Part shown: piece after piece, positions 15,083-27,300 of the stretch
Position numbering within the stretch: the stretch's first letter is position 1
How the letters are laid out: each line of letters begins with the position of its first letter
Assembly: GCA_950295325.1 (NCBI GenBank)
Contig: OX485804.1
Location: forward strand, 42,780,001 to 42,844,000
Reading direction: 5' to 3'
DNA: 64,000 nt
From: Polytrichum commune
Lineage: Eukaryota > Streptophyta > Polytrichopsida > Polytrichales > Polytrichaceae
Notes under the pieces: generated by a model
Database searches by the model: none
Seen by the model: only the letters and a program-made list of their open reading frames with translations
What the model was told of the DNA's origin: nothing
Program-made: the position numbers and the translations under genes

Positions 15083-15336
15083 ACTCCCTAGATCAAACTA
15101 AACAAAACAAACCCTATATTAAACCATCCCTTGGGTACAGTCTCCCTTTGTGCCACTAACCAATATTGGTTACTGGCTCTTATTTGTTACTGGTTACTTG
15201 TGACTATAGTGTCTACTCTCGAAAGGGGGAAGTAGTTCCTCACTTCTACTCCTATGTCCCGTGGACATAGGTTTAGGGGTGGAACGAACAGACACTTCAT
15301 TCACGTCGGTCCCCCCGAGGATCGAAGTTTCTTCTC
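14484..15336 (+). mobile_element. 5'-truncated relative of the dual-endonuclease LINE
   Basis: 853 bp on the plus strand, bounded by the 12-bp duplication TAGGCCATACAC. It retains only the end of ORF2 and a 3' UTR whose homology to the full-length copy ends at GTTTCT (15327-15332). It is a different subfamily from the full-length element, with roughly four fifths of residues identical. It shows that 5' truncation, typical of target-primed reverse transcription, occurs in this family. Confidence 0.88.
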
Positions 15337-15348
15337 TAGGCCATACAC
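15337..15348. repeat. Target-site duplication of the truncated LINE, 3' side
   Basis: TAGGCCATACAC, identical to 14472-14483. Confidence 0.85.
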
Positions 15349-15934
15349 GTTGACTTTTTATTGTCCACATGATCTATACCTACACATTAATGAATGATGT
15401 ATGTAAATACACCAGAAGTAGAAAACTTGTCATTAAAACCACCCATTGTGACTTGGCCATTGTGACTCATGGCGAGAAAATGCATAGATAAATCATTTTG
15501 GTTATCAATTGAAGGTTTTTGGCTATGGTTTTTGGACAATAGATAGCCGAAACGCTTTGGTGGACAACCAAAATGATTTATTTGTGCATTTTTTTTACCA
15601 TGAGTCGTAGTGGCCAAGTCGCAGCAGATGGTTGCAATGGACAAGGTTTCTTCTAGTGATAAGTGCTCTTAGGTCAATTTGTTGTCACGTCCACAATACA
15701 CCTAAAGTGAGTTGCATGTGTGTTACTTGTCATGATGTAATGGTGGTTCTAAGTTTAACTTGGAGTGATTCTTAGTGCTTCATTTTCTTCCACCCATTAT
15801 GAAAACATTGATTATGTGAGTAGAGCTTATCTTTACGAGTAAGGTTTACATGTCTAAATCTTGTTATATATCTCGATAAAGACACTTATCTAATGAGGGT
15901 TTTGGATCTAAGAACGAACATGTCCACTAGTGCT

Positions 15935-16060
15935 GGGGGGTGGGGGGCACTCTTCATTGGAATACTAAATGACGTGCGTGGGTGACTATGAAATAAAACT
16001 CCCTATGTACGAGAAATTTACAAAGAACAACAAATGTATACATATTGATGGTAACTTAGA
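15935..16060. repeat. Arm of a long inverted repeat (partner 16905-17035)
   Basis: Shared words in opposite orientation include ATGTACGAGAAATTTA, CTATGAAATAAAAC, ATGTATACATATTGATG and CTTCATTGGAA. The partner arm lies about 850 bp away. The Tourist-like MITE lies between the arms. Confidence 0.7.
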
Positions 16061-16096
16061 AAATGGACTCATGTATTTATACTCTAATTATACTAA

Positions 16097-16426
16097 GGGC
16101 CGCTTTACATGAGGGGTTGAGGCCTTCAAAATGTGAAGCCAATTGACTTGGGCCAAGAAGGGAGGAAACTTTGGAATGGCCCAAGGAAGCAAACTGGCTT
16201 ATCATTGTGGTCTGACCCAATTCTCTTCCTTTGGGCTATGTTAGATTTTGTCTTTAGTTCATTGAATTTTATTTTCACCTCATTAGTATATGAATTTGAG
16301 GGAATGGCCTTGACTCCATCATGTAAAGGCCTTAGGCTTGATTTAGTGGATTGGACCAATCACATACAAGGATTTACACATGTCAAAGCCCCCAAATTGA
16401 CCTTGACTCATCATGTAAAGTAGCCC
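16097..16426. mobile_element. Tourist/PIF-Harbinger-type MITE
   Basis: 330 bp. Terminal inverted repeats start GGGCCGCTTTACATGAG on the left; the right end, reverse-complemented, reads GGGCTACTTTACATGATG. A 3-bp TAA lies directly outside each end (16094-16096, 16427-16429). GGGCC-type termini with a TAA-type duplication are characteristic of Tourist-like MITEs. There is no coding capacity. Confidence 0.75.
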
Positions 16427-16669
16427 TAAGCTTTTCAATGTGATGTGATAAATGCCCTTGGGGGTAAACTCTTCATACCATGTACGAATTGATATCAGTG
16501 TAAGGAGGCGTATAATATCAGTCATTAGTGTACACAATCTACATTAAGGGATAGGTATTGTTTTTCTCTAGTGTGTACATTGACAAAAGGCTATTAAGAA
16601 TTTTGAAACGGAGGTGTATTTACAAATCGAGGGGGGGGGGGGGGGACGGGTAAGGTTTAAAGAAAAAAT

Positions 16670-17220
16670 TGACATCGATGTGCTAATTTGATCACCTTAG
16701 CTTCAATGACATGTGTTTTAGGGTCAGGTTAATATGAGTTAAATCCTATGGATGTATAATGTGCTCAATGACTTTTTGATGGGAAAGTGAAAGTGGATTG
16801 TATATGTAATAAAGGATTATGTTTTATGATAAATAAATAAATAAATAATGTAATGAAGACTTTTATCAAATTAGATTGAAAAGCTTAGTACAAAAACATC
16901 AATCTATTTTCTAGGCTATCATCAATATGTATACATTTTGGTTTTTTTCTATGAATTTCTCGTACATAGGGGTTTTATTTCATAGTCAATCATGCATGTC
17001 ATTTAGGTTTTCAATGAAGTGTCCATCCCCGAGTAAATGCCTTCACTACATATATGAACTATTTATCATGAAAAGAACATGCCTTTATTACATATACAAT
17101 CCACTTTCACTTTCCAATGAGAAAGTTGAACATTTTTATATCCTTAGGATTTAAATCATAATATTTTGATCCTAAAACACATGTCATTGAAGCTACAACT
17201 ATGAAACTAGCACAAATCTA
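16670..17220. repeat. Fold-back element with ~200-250-bp imperfect arms
   Basis: Segments on the left (CTTCAATGACATGTGTTTTAGG near 16710; TGAAAGTGGATTGTATATGTAATAAAGG near 16790) recur inverted on the right (near 17170 and 17095). The loop is around 16900. The right arm also pairs with 15935-16060, so two inverted-repeat systems overlap here. Confidence 0.65.
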
Positions 17221-18871
17221 TCATCAAACTTTTCTCTAAGCTACATTGATTGTTCCAATTAGTGAGGGTGGGATAATAGTGCGTGTGGGAAATTGGCAAA
17301 GTTGATACTTAATTTCTTTATGCTATAAAATTAGTGCCACCAAAAGATCTAGAGTTTTAGGAGCCCAAAGTGTTAAAGATCCGGAAACTCTCTTCAATTT
17401 CTTAGTGTTAGGAGATGTCTCAAGAGTGAGTGCTGTAAACTGAAAAGAAGAAGAAGAAGAAGTCTCTTCAAACTCACCAAAACAACGTATGCACTCTACA
17501 AACACCTTAAAACACACATTAATTTTCTTGAAAGATATGATATATGAGCGTGTATTCATGATCAAGATAAATATCAACCCTCACTAATTTGAAGATTTGG
17601 CAAAATAGTGTGTGTTTCGGGAATTAGTACCACACGCACTAAATGGGATAATTAGTGTAGTTATGGCGAACCCAATTAAAGAAAGTGCGTTTTGGGAAGC
17701 TTATGGGGTGAGTCGGGCCACGTGGCTCAGATGAAACAGATGAAAACATGTGCCGACTGCGGAGTCGACAAATTTCTTCATCCATCCACGCATGCTTAGG
17801 AACAAGGGCCCCTATCCACACACTGCCGCTTCCTCCTCTCCTCTCCCCGCAAATCCTCATCCAACAAACGAATTCGTCTCACTCTGCCAGGCACAGGGTG
17901 ATGTGGAATTCGAGAATACAGAAACAATTACACATAATTGGGGCGCCGTGCCACATCTTCACCCGTTAGATTGCCCCTGCCGATCTGAGATGAGCTCTTG
18001 CAAATGAAAGTGAGCAACAAGAGTGAGGCGGATTGAGGTGGAGCGACGAACACCTACGCTGTTTTCCTGTGCTGCAGCTGGAACTAACTTGCGAATTGAA
18101 GGAAGCCGATAAGCAGCTGCGTTGGTGGTTTGTCCCCTGTTGCTGAAGGGTGAGCCCTGAATTTCCAAGCACCATTTTTTCTGTTTGGTTGTGTTGTGAG
18201 GTCGTTGGATTGATTCGGCAGAAAAAACTCTTGCCGTAATTCTTTCCACGACATTTGAAATGCGTGCGTGATCAGGAATATCTGCCCGGTGTATACCTTC
18301 TTGGGTTATTCGTCTAACGGAGAGTGTAGGGATGAGCTGAATTTGCGGGTTACTTGTATACCGGAGAATGTAGGGAAGGGTTGAATTGTGTGATTTTTGA
18401 GAATGCAGAGACGAGTTGAAGTTCTGGGTTTTTTTTTGTTTTTGTTTTTGTTTGGATGGGATTTGGGGGTAATGCGGCTTGATGTGTGTGTGTGTGTGGG
18501 CGGGGGGGGAGGGAAGAATTTGGAAACGGCGTGATACTGGATGTGGTTTTTTTCTGTTGCAAGAACCAATTTTCTGTTCTGTTTCGTTGTAAGTTCTTGG
18601 ATTGATTGGGCAGAAGAACTTCACCTTAATTCTTTCTACGTCGCTTGAAAGGCGTGCATGATTAGGAATCTCTTCCCGGTGTCTGCCTTCATGGCTTACA
18701 CGTGTAGCGAAGAATGTAGGGACGGGTTGAATTTGTGGGTTTCCTGTGTGAGATGGAACTTCGGGGCAATACGGCTTGATTGATTAGGAGGGCAGGGAAG
18801 AGTTTGGAAATGGGCTGATCCTGGTTGTGGGGGAATGTGTGGTTGCGTCTCCGGTAGCAGGGTGGGAGAAG
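17221..18871 (+). other. HCF244 upstream region, with tandem duplication
   Basis: No convincing gene. From about 18,180 to 18,765 an imperfect tandem duplication with a ~390-bp offset is visible. CTTGGATTGATT...GGCAGAA, then GCGTGCNTGATNAGGAAT, then GTAGGGA...TTGAATTTG occur in order in both copies. This should hold the promoter and 5' UTR of HCF244; I cannot place the transcription start. A (TTTTG)n tract lies near 18,430 and a (TG)n tract near 18,483. Confidence 0.5.
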
Positions 18872-21800
18872 ATGGCAACCATGGCTGTGCAGGCAGGGGG
18901 AGCGGTGACAATGCAACACGCTCGCTCGGAAAGGAATGCACTAACCGCATCCTCATCATCTGCTTCTTGTTCATCTTCCTCGACCATGTGTGCAATGTCC
19001 CTGCCACGTTCCTCTGCATTCTTCACTGGGGACAACAGCAACTGCGCATTTCTGACCTCCTCCTCGTCCTCTGGTGATTCTGGTAAACGTTCAACTTTCT
19101 CTGCCATCCACAGTTGCCCTGCTGCAATTTGGCCTGTGAGCCTTAACAACATTATAAAGCCCACTAGTGACCGTCAGAGCCAGGATTTCCATTTAGTCCA
19201 AAGGACTGGGCAGTACAGTCTGCACCTGGGATTATCAAAATATAAATTGGTCCGAGTGCAATCGCCCTCGGAAACTGCACATAGAGACTGAATGAGGAGG
19301 CTTGGAGTTGAGTCAGGCTTTGACCTCACATACTTCCCTCTCCGGTCTTCCCTTCTTTAACTAACTATCCATCTGATTTAATGTGACAGTACAATTGGTA
19401 TGCCGTGTTACTCAGAGTGGTCTTCATGACTAATGTAGCAGCAAGAGTCATATGACACCCTCTCTAGTTGCCACCCTATGAGTCGATGATGAATAGTGTG
19501 GGCCACGCTAAACCAGATGTTCAGTGTAGTTTCCATGGCCTTTGCTGGGTATTATCAATTTTGTTCAATCCGTGATTACCTTCTTGGCTGCCACGACAGA
19601 GCTAAATCGACTTTGATTAGAGCATGGCATAAACCATGGACTCAGAGGGTGAAATGTGACGCTTAAGATAGGTACATCATATTGATGTTCGTTTTGGTTC
19701 TGAAAATTTGCAGAGAGAAGGAGAGGTTTGAAAATTGTGGCAACGAACGCAGCAGCGCAAGCAGCAGCTGTCTCAGGAAGCACCCCGGTTCGAGCTACCA
19801 GCATCCTTGTAGTGGGTGCTACAGGAACTCTTGGCAGGCAGGTGGTTCGGCGGGCACTCGACGAAGGCTACGACGTGCGGTGCCTCGTCCGCCCTCGTCC
19901 CACTCCTGCCGATTTTCTCCGGGATTGGGGAGCCACCATTGTCAATGTACGATCTCGTGAGCTCTCGAAGGAAGTAAACTTTTGGATTTTGTGTTTCGTG
20001 TTTCAGGGTTTGGTCTTATCTCTTGGTTTCCTTGTGTCGAAATTGAGGTCTTAGTACACATGCTATAGAACAATGTGCTTGAGGTCTTCCCATTACTTCT
20101 GGAGACTAGTAGCAGAAACTCGTCAAGACAAGGTTCCACTGTCGCAAAACCGTTGAGGCCAGGGGGATTGTTTTGGAAGGTGGCCTCTTCCGTGCAGAAG
20201 ATTGTTGTGGATGGTCCCTGATCAAATGGCTTGCCACTGTTTGGCTATTGCCGCATGCATAATTTTGTCTTCTATTTTATTAAATTTCTAAATGCTTTCT
20301 TTTGATTGCTTTAGATTGGGTATGTACCAACTCTAAAAGCCTCGGATTAACCATCTCTCTTGATTCTTATTTTATGGTTTACTGGTTACCTTTACCTGTA
20401 AGTGTTGTGTGAATCCGGATACTTACAAGGATATTTCATTGTGGGCGTGTGGGGTAATCTCTCAAAAGGGGGACTTGAGCAAGCCTGAGACACTCCCAGC
20501 TGCGCTTGTCGGAATTCACACTGTGATAGATTGTGCAACAGGACGACCTGAGGAGCCCATCAGAACAGTGAGTCTCTTCAGATTCTATGATTGCCCTTAG
20601 AGCAGTGCATTGGAGATTCCAACGTCAGGATATCACTGGCATCAACATATTTTGATTATCGGCTCTGAAAGTTCCATTGAGCCAATCCAGGTTAAGTTGA
20701 GTATGATGTGGTTACTGAACTGAAGAATGAATGTCTCTTCTCAGCAAGGATCTGATGGCACTGCAGGTAGACTGGGATGGCAAAGTGGCCTTGATACAGT
20801 GCGCTCAAGCCATGGGCATTCAACGCTTTGTTTTCTTTTCTATCCACAACTGCGAGAAGCATCCTGAGGTGCCACTTATGGAAATCAAACGCTGCACTGA
20901 GAAGTACATTGCCGACTCTGGTTTGAATTACACCATCATCCGTCTTTGCGGTTTCATGCAGGTATTCTTCCCATTTCTGCTTTGGAAGCTCAAACCAAGA
21001 ATACCTAAGCTCTGGCATATGTGAAATTGGGTGTCCCGGTACCAGGACCCAATTGTGTAACTAATTTCTTCCAATTATCGTGCAGGGTTTGATAGGACAA
21101 TATGCTGTGCCAGTTCTGGAGGACAAGTCAGTTTGGGGGACTGATGCGCCCACCAGAATTGCTTACATGGATACCCAGGTCTTTATTCTCCTCTCCCATC
21201 TTTCACCACTATGGTGGGATGCTTTTTTTTTTGACTTGAACTGTATCATCCACATTGTAAGCTTATAAAATTGTGAATAACTTGGACAGATTAGGCCGTG
21301 AGAAGAATGATCAATCTGGTTGCTTGGATTGGTGGAAACATTTCCTACTCTTTCTCTTTGTTGAGTACAAGTCAGTTTGTGGGATTGATGCACCCACCAA
21401 AATTACTTATATGGATACTCAGGTCTTTGGTGTACACTCCCATCTCTCACCACTACGAAAGCTGGTGAGATGCTAGTAAAGTTTACTTAACTATGTCATC
21501 CACATTGTAAGTCAATAAAATTGTGAATAAGTTAGACAGATTGGGGCATAGGAACAGTTTCATCCATCTGGTTCCATAACCGGTGTCAACATCGCCTGCT
21601 CTTCTTCGTTATGTAGTGACAGGTTTAGTATCTTTGTGGTCGTGAATTTTCAACTCAAGTCTGTCTGCATGCAGGATGTAGCTCGCCTTACCTTGACAGC
21701 ACTTCGAAATGAGAAAGCTGAAAGGAAAGCTATGACATTGGCTGGGCCCCGTGCTTGGACTACTCAAGAGGTAACTTGTTTTTCCAAGGACCTTGCATTG

Positions 21801-23143
21801 CATTTGATGGGCCACACCATGCAAGTACTTGGCATATAAGTGCTTTCATCAGAGCTGAACAATTTTCTGGAATAATTAATGCAGGTCATCAGCTTGTGCG
21901 AGCGGTTAGCTGGGCAGGATGCTAAGGTGACAACTGTGCCAGTGGGTGTTCTGAAGACTACTCGTTTGCTCACCCGACTTTTCCAGTGGACTACAGACGT
22001 TGCGGATCGATTGGCATTCTCTGAGGTTAGGCTTGCCACCATTTGGCTATTGGCATGCGTTTTCTATTTCATTCTAGTTTTGATTGCTTACTTTTAATTG
22101 CATTGGATTGAGTATGTAACTCTTAAAGCTTCAGATAACTGTCTCTCGTTATTCTTAGCTTGTGTTCTACTGGGTACCTCTGTCTGTAATTGTTGTCCGA
22201 ATCTCAACACTTAGGGCCCCTTTTGCACTAAGCCCGTGACCATGACACTGTGAGGGCCCTTGAAAGTTATTTGAAGACCATACCTTGGAATGTTTTAACT
22301 GAAATTTGCATGGAATTGGGCGTTCACTTGTAGTGGAAAGACATATGTGACTGGTGCTCAACCGAATGCTATTTTATTACCATCCTATCTTGTGGGTCCT
22401 TCTACATAATGGAAAGTTGAAATTGAAATTAGTGTGGTCATGGGCCTTCAAGTGTAGTGTAAAGCTCTATGTGACTGGCGCTCAACTGAATGCTATTTCA
22501 TTACCATCCTATCCTTGTGGGCCCTTCTACATAATTTTTTTTAATTAAGTCGAGGGTTCAAAGATTTAGAAATGTCATGGTCTCCTGGTTTTGTGCGAGA
22601 CCCACCTCTTTGAGGTGAGCGAATTGCAAAATCCAGCAGACCATGAAATGATATCCATTGTCTCCTGATTTAGGATTCTATGTAGGATTCCTTCCTTAGG
22701 CCGTCAACCTCTAGTGTGAATTGAAGTGGGATAGTCTTGGCAGTTCCTATGAATTAGAGATTTTAGATTTCAATGATTACAGCCCTCAAGCTCTAGTATA
22801 AAGTGGCCTCTACAAAGATATTTCTGCGGTCAGGATCTGGTTTTCTGTCAGCAGTTGTGACGTAGAGGGGACTTGTATTCTGACTTTCTATGGAGATGGA
22901 TGCTTTGAAACAGCTCATGCTTCAGCATATTGTGGCTATATCGATCTGACAGTGTCTGCCCTGCAGGTGCTCACAAGTGATGTAGTGTTCTCCGCACCTA
23001 TGACAGAAACATATGCAATGTTGGGAGCTGACCCCAAGGAGACAACAACCTTGGAGTTGTACTTACAGGAGTATTATGCACAGATCCTGAAGAAACTAAA
23101 GGACTTGAAAGCATCATCCAAGCAAGGAGACTACTACCTGTAG
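18872..23143 (+). CDS. HCF244: HCF244-like chloroplast psbA translation / PSII assembly factor
   Basis: Eight exons join in frame: 18872-19082, 19714-19946, 20469-20567, 20767-20961, 21086-21178, 21675-21770, 21885-22025 and 22967-23143, all GT-AG, giving 414 aa. Exon 1 encodes a Ser-rich transit peptide (MATMAVQ...). Exon 2 carries the atypical-SDR Rossmann motif [11 protein letters not shown]. Later exons carry conserved blocks such as [58 protein letters not shown] and GPRAWTTQE. The protein ends [17 protein letters not shown]244 is the plant homologue of cyanobacterial Ycf39; it binds thylakoid partners, supports psbA mRNA translation and helps D1 assembly. Arabidopsis HCF244 is of similar length. 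Met18872 was chosen because it opens a typical transit peptide; an upstream in-frame start at 18827 is possible. Exon 5 has a decayed duplicate in the following intron. Confidence 0.93.
20228..20425 (+). repeat. Intronic segment shared between HCF244 introns 2 and 7 (copy 1)
   Basis: From GGCTTGCCAC through TTTGGCTATTG, TTTGATTGCTT, TTGGGTATGTA, CTCTTAAAGC-like and GTTACCT...CTGTAA, the same words occur in the same order at 22030-22215. Copy 1 lies in intron 2. Confidence 0.7.
21358..21600 (+). pseudogene. Decayed tandem duplicate of HCF244 exon 5 inside the next intron
   Basis: 21362-21422 repeats the 3' half of exon 5 and its donor: it reads [19 protein letters not shown] and then GT, against [19 protein letters not shown] in the true exon. 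Downstream intronic sequence (CACCACTA, CATCCACATTGTAAG, AAATTGTGAATAA, AGACAGATT) is duplicated too, with an offset of about 240 bp. The 5' half of the exon ([12 protein letters not shown]) is missing and the conserved Trp is Cys. It is most likely skipped. Confidence 0.8.
22030..22215 (+). repeat. Intronic segment shared between HCF244 introns 2 and 7 (copy 2)
   Basis: Counterpart of 20228-20425, in intron 7. It begins only a few bases after the exon 7 donor. Confidence 0.7.
22310..22535 (+). repeat. ~115-bp direct repeat in HCF244 intron 7
   Basis: The words TATGTGACTGG, GCTCAAC, GAATGCTATTT, ATTACCATCCTATC and CCTTCTACATAAT occur in order twice (about 22345-22412 and 22468-22533). Each is preceded by a CACTTGTAGTG- or CAAGTGTAGTG-like stretch. 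Confidence 0.75.
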
Positions 23144-23703
23144 ATCACCTTCTTGACCAACTCTTGACCAGAGACTCTTGTGAGACGCCATTAGATTACT
23201 GCTATTCTGGCGTCAGCTTGTACCATGTTGCATCTTGTAGTAGTCTGTATTCTGTACCAATCTCATTCTTTTTGCAACAAGTGATGGAATTTTTGACAGG
23301 TTGGGCCTTGCAAAGGTAAAGCTCTCCTCTGTATTACATACTTAATATGTGCTTTTTTTTGACATGTCTCACACATGCAGAGAGGACACTGCTCTGGTGT
23401 AACCCTCTCAGAATTAGCCAGAATCTGCATTCATGGAGTGGACTTGGGAATGTTGTATTTTACACTTTTTTTCTTTCAATGGTGGCATATGCTTAATGTT
23501 CAAATCTTGCTTGAAGTTATCATGGCATTTTATTTTAGTTTAATTTTTCTAGAATCTCAAGAATAAATTTTCAATCAATCCAGTTGTGTAATTTAATTGA
23601 AACTGGATAAATGTGACGGCGATGATAATGACAACCACATTCGAACATGCATAATAAAGCAACTCTACTTTCTCAATGCTTCGGATTTGACGTCGGTAAA
23701 GCC

Positions 23704-24293
23704 CCGGGTACGCAACTCCCATATTATACGCAGGGGGCATCGTATTAAAAACGGTTAAGAGGATGGCTTTTGTAAAAATTATATCAAATTATATCAAATT
23801 AAAATGATCAAAAAGTTGGGTGAAGACCAAATTACATGAAATGAGATGAAAAAAAAGTTGGGTAAAGACCAAATTAAATAAAATGAGATGAAAAAAAAGT
23901 TGGGTTAAGACCAAATTAAATAAATGAGATGAAAAAAAAGTTGGGTTGCATATTTATTAAGCCTCTCATTAAAATTATAAGCCACAAATAGTTGCCTCCC
24001 ATTACAATTATAATTCATTCACAATGTTAAATTTTTATTAAAAAGTCCCAAAAAGTTGGGTAGTTTGACCTATGGTACATGTATTAAAAAAAATCATATA
24101 ATTAGGTTTTTAATGCAATTATATGCTTCAAAATATATTCATTTCCTATATATAATTACATTTTTTGATTCCTTGTTAGAAGGGCTACAAGGGTTTCCTA
24201 CATTTAAACAAATTGTATCACTCAATATTAGACTAAAATGCATTATAAGTGATTATAATCAGGACCATATAATACGGGAGTTGCGTACCCGGG
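23704..24293. mobile_element. MULE-type MITE with 9-bp target duplication
   Basis: About 590 bp. The left end reads CCGGGTACGCAACTCCC and the right end is its reverse complement with one extra G. GGTAAAGCC lies directly outside both ends (23695-23703 and 24294-24302). A 9-bp duplication is typical of Mutator-like elements. Its left part contains three to four ~45-bp tandem repeats (AAAAAGTTGGGT...GACCAAATTA, about 23,805-23,945). Spurious small ORFs only. Confidence 0.8.
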
Positions 24294-24302
24294 GGTAAAG
24301 CC

Positions 24303-27300
24303 TAATTTTCTTCTTGGCTGGCACATAGAAGTGTGCCCTACTGCTACGTCATTAGCATATATGTAATGATGTTTTTAGCATTGTAAGCAAAGTCTTGACA
24401 TCATTTTTAAATACTTCCAAAAATAAGAATAAAATTGGGATAATGTCCGAACAATGAGTTTGTGTCCACCAAGAGCAAGAGGGGAAGTGTACATGCAAAT
24501 GCACTTCTCATTCATCCAAAGTAAAAGTCATGAAATAATATGCAACCTAAGGGATACTTGCATAACTCACTCAACACTGGGTGTTTGTTCAGTGGGTCCT
24601 TAGAATGTGATAGTTGAATGCTTGGAAAGTTGTCTAGGGAGAAATGAGCTCCCAATCTCCAATTGTTATATTATGATAGTCCACTTCGCTAAGTAATGTT
24701 AAATGCCTTTGTTATTTGGGATTGTAATTAGCATCACAAACCACAAATTAATCAAGATGAAGTTATTTGAGATTGAATTCGACACAAACTTAATGGGTTC
24801 AAGTTTTCGAGGAGGAGGGCCTATATGCCTTTCCCGAAATGCCGCCCTCTCAGGTGGCCACGTCACCGATTTGTTTTAGGGTTAGGGTTTTTATGTTGGA
24901 TGGATGAGTAGTAGGCTCGTATGCAATAATATTGGCCCCACCAAGATGCAATCAAGAGAAGCAACTTGGTGTTAACTTTAGGAGGCTTATGCGCCCTCCC
25001 CACTTGACTTTAGCTAAGACTGGGTCTTAAAGCTAAAACCACCGTTATATCCGGTGGTAGGGTATTAGGGTCCACCACCAGGTTTGGCAAGGATGGTAGC
25101 ATGGGGCCTAATACATGGGCCGGTCTCAACGCTTTTTTAAAAAATAAAAAATAAAAAATTATCAACCTTCTTCACTTTGTTGCTAAATCTAAGGGGAGGG
25201 TCCCAGCCTTTGGCAAACATTAAACACCCCTCTACGAACTTTGGGGGGTATCAGATCCGGGCGGGGGCAACCCTCCCGGGAAATTTTTGAACCCGACCGA
25301 AAATTGTTGCCTGCCCCGCCCAACTTCGGAAAAAACATTGCCCTTGCATTCTTGAAGGCCGCTTGACTACAAATCCCATATTGAGTGCACTCAACCTTCA
25401 AGGCCCAAAATCCAATATATATGTTCACTTTCAGTGAGTAAATAAGCAATTGATTGGGATCTCGTTATCAAAGTGAAACCGTCAATAACGCATGTAATTG
25501 ACTTGGAAGTCAAAAATATTACAAAACCCTCACTACAATTGAGGTTATAATTTTTGTGACTTACAATTTGAATTTGTCTTTGTCATTCTAAAATGGAACT
25601 TAAATTAGTGTGCTGATTTAGTATGTATATTTTATATTAATATTTTAGGTAATGTTGTCTACTTTCATATGTATTCATACGCATTCAAACTAATTAAATG
25701 TGATTGAATGTAATTAATTCTAATTAATCCCAAATAAATCAGAAAGTATGTTTACCAAGTTAAGTAAACATAATTAATTATAAAATGCACTGTAATTAAT
25801 TCCAATGAATTAATTCTAATAATCTGCTGCCACAAGTTGTTTTCGCTGTCCACATCCTAGTCGAAGCGTTGTTCTTGCTCAGAGTAAGCTCTGCATTTCA
25901 GAGTGCAAGTCGGGTCTTGAGAGATTGAGATTCAAAGCTGCACCGAGCTAATTGCTGCACAGTAAGTATGCATAGCTGCAAGTTAATTTCGTGGCAGGCA
26001 TCAAATCCTAGTTCAGCTACATAGTGGTGTAGTGGTATTGTCATTGACGGAGGCGTTTACATGATTCTGTTTGTGCATCGGAATAACATTGCATGCTCTG
26101 AAAATTGCAACCACATCGACGAAGGGTTCTGCAGTGCTTAAAGTACAGGTGTGGGACGACACTAGAGCTCCAAAAGATTTGAGCAAGAAAGGTTCAAGAA
26201 AGTGCTCCAAAGGAGTGGGTAAGAACTTGGAAACCAAATGCAGAGGTAGGTAGTCGTCGAGGAAATTGTCGCCGAAATTACTGGCAGCCGTCTCTGATGC
26301 AAGCAGAGCCACTACTAGTAGTTGTTTGAGGAATTAAGGAGCTGCATCTGTTCGCAGTCCTTTGCAAACAGTTCGAACGACTCAAGCAGAAACTCAGAAA
26401 AGATCCCTAAGAATTTGGAGCTGAACTCACCAGGGTAGCCGCCAAAGGGAGCATTGGGGCTGGAGGGGACTTCGCCAAAACCCCAACCAGAAACGGTAGC
26501 TGCCATGCGATGAGATTGCAAGCAGCAGGCTGGAACTTCGGTGAGATTGCAAGCCGCAACTCCGAAAGCTTAGCTCACCACTACCACAGTGTATTACCTG
26601 CGTTGCCGAAATCCCTACCGGCACAGGCACTGTGCAGCTCACCACTACCTGCACCACTCCGAAATCCCTTCAGAAGGATTGTCGCCGCTGGCGATTTCGG
26701 TGATGTGCATCTGAATTTTCCGTTGGTTCAATAGACCATTACTCGCCTACAAGAAGTCCGCTTTATTGGTAAAGTTAGGATTTGAGGCGAGATAGTAAAG
26801 ACTACAGTGTGTCTAATCCCATGACGATGTCTGTGGGCCTTAGAGATGCTAAAATCCTTCCGCATTCTTAGCAGAGGCAACAAGCCTCGGCATATGAGTG
26901 TAGGATCGGAAATATTAGGATGACATATGAAGCTTGTCAACTCAGCCCGGGACTTAATACTGGCTCAGGTGGGTAAGGCCGGTATTAAGGACCGAGTATT
27001 ATCCTAAAACCCACTTCCCTAAAAGTTAGGTGGAGAGGGGGTTTTATCTCACATACCAATGAACCAACATCAAGACCACAAAGACCATGCAAAAAAAAGT
27101 GGTGACATCGAAAGATGTCTTTGAATCAAGAATGCTCATTTTTCAAGTGATCTCTCTTGTTAAATTGCTCTAGGAAAGCCTTACGTTGTCTTGCTCCAAG
27201 CCATCCTTGCATAGGGCAACACATATTACCCAAAGTTTACCCAAATTTCATTTTGATAATGATTTAAGATATTCAAATAAAGTGCTCAAATCTTATCAGG

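Noticed and set aside
17959-18624. 221-codon minus-strand frame upstream of HCF244
   Set aside because: Low-complexity His/Lys/Pro-rich sequence over CA- and T-rich tracts and a tandem duplication; no domain or splice support.
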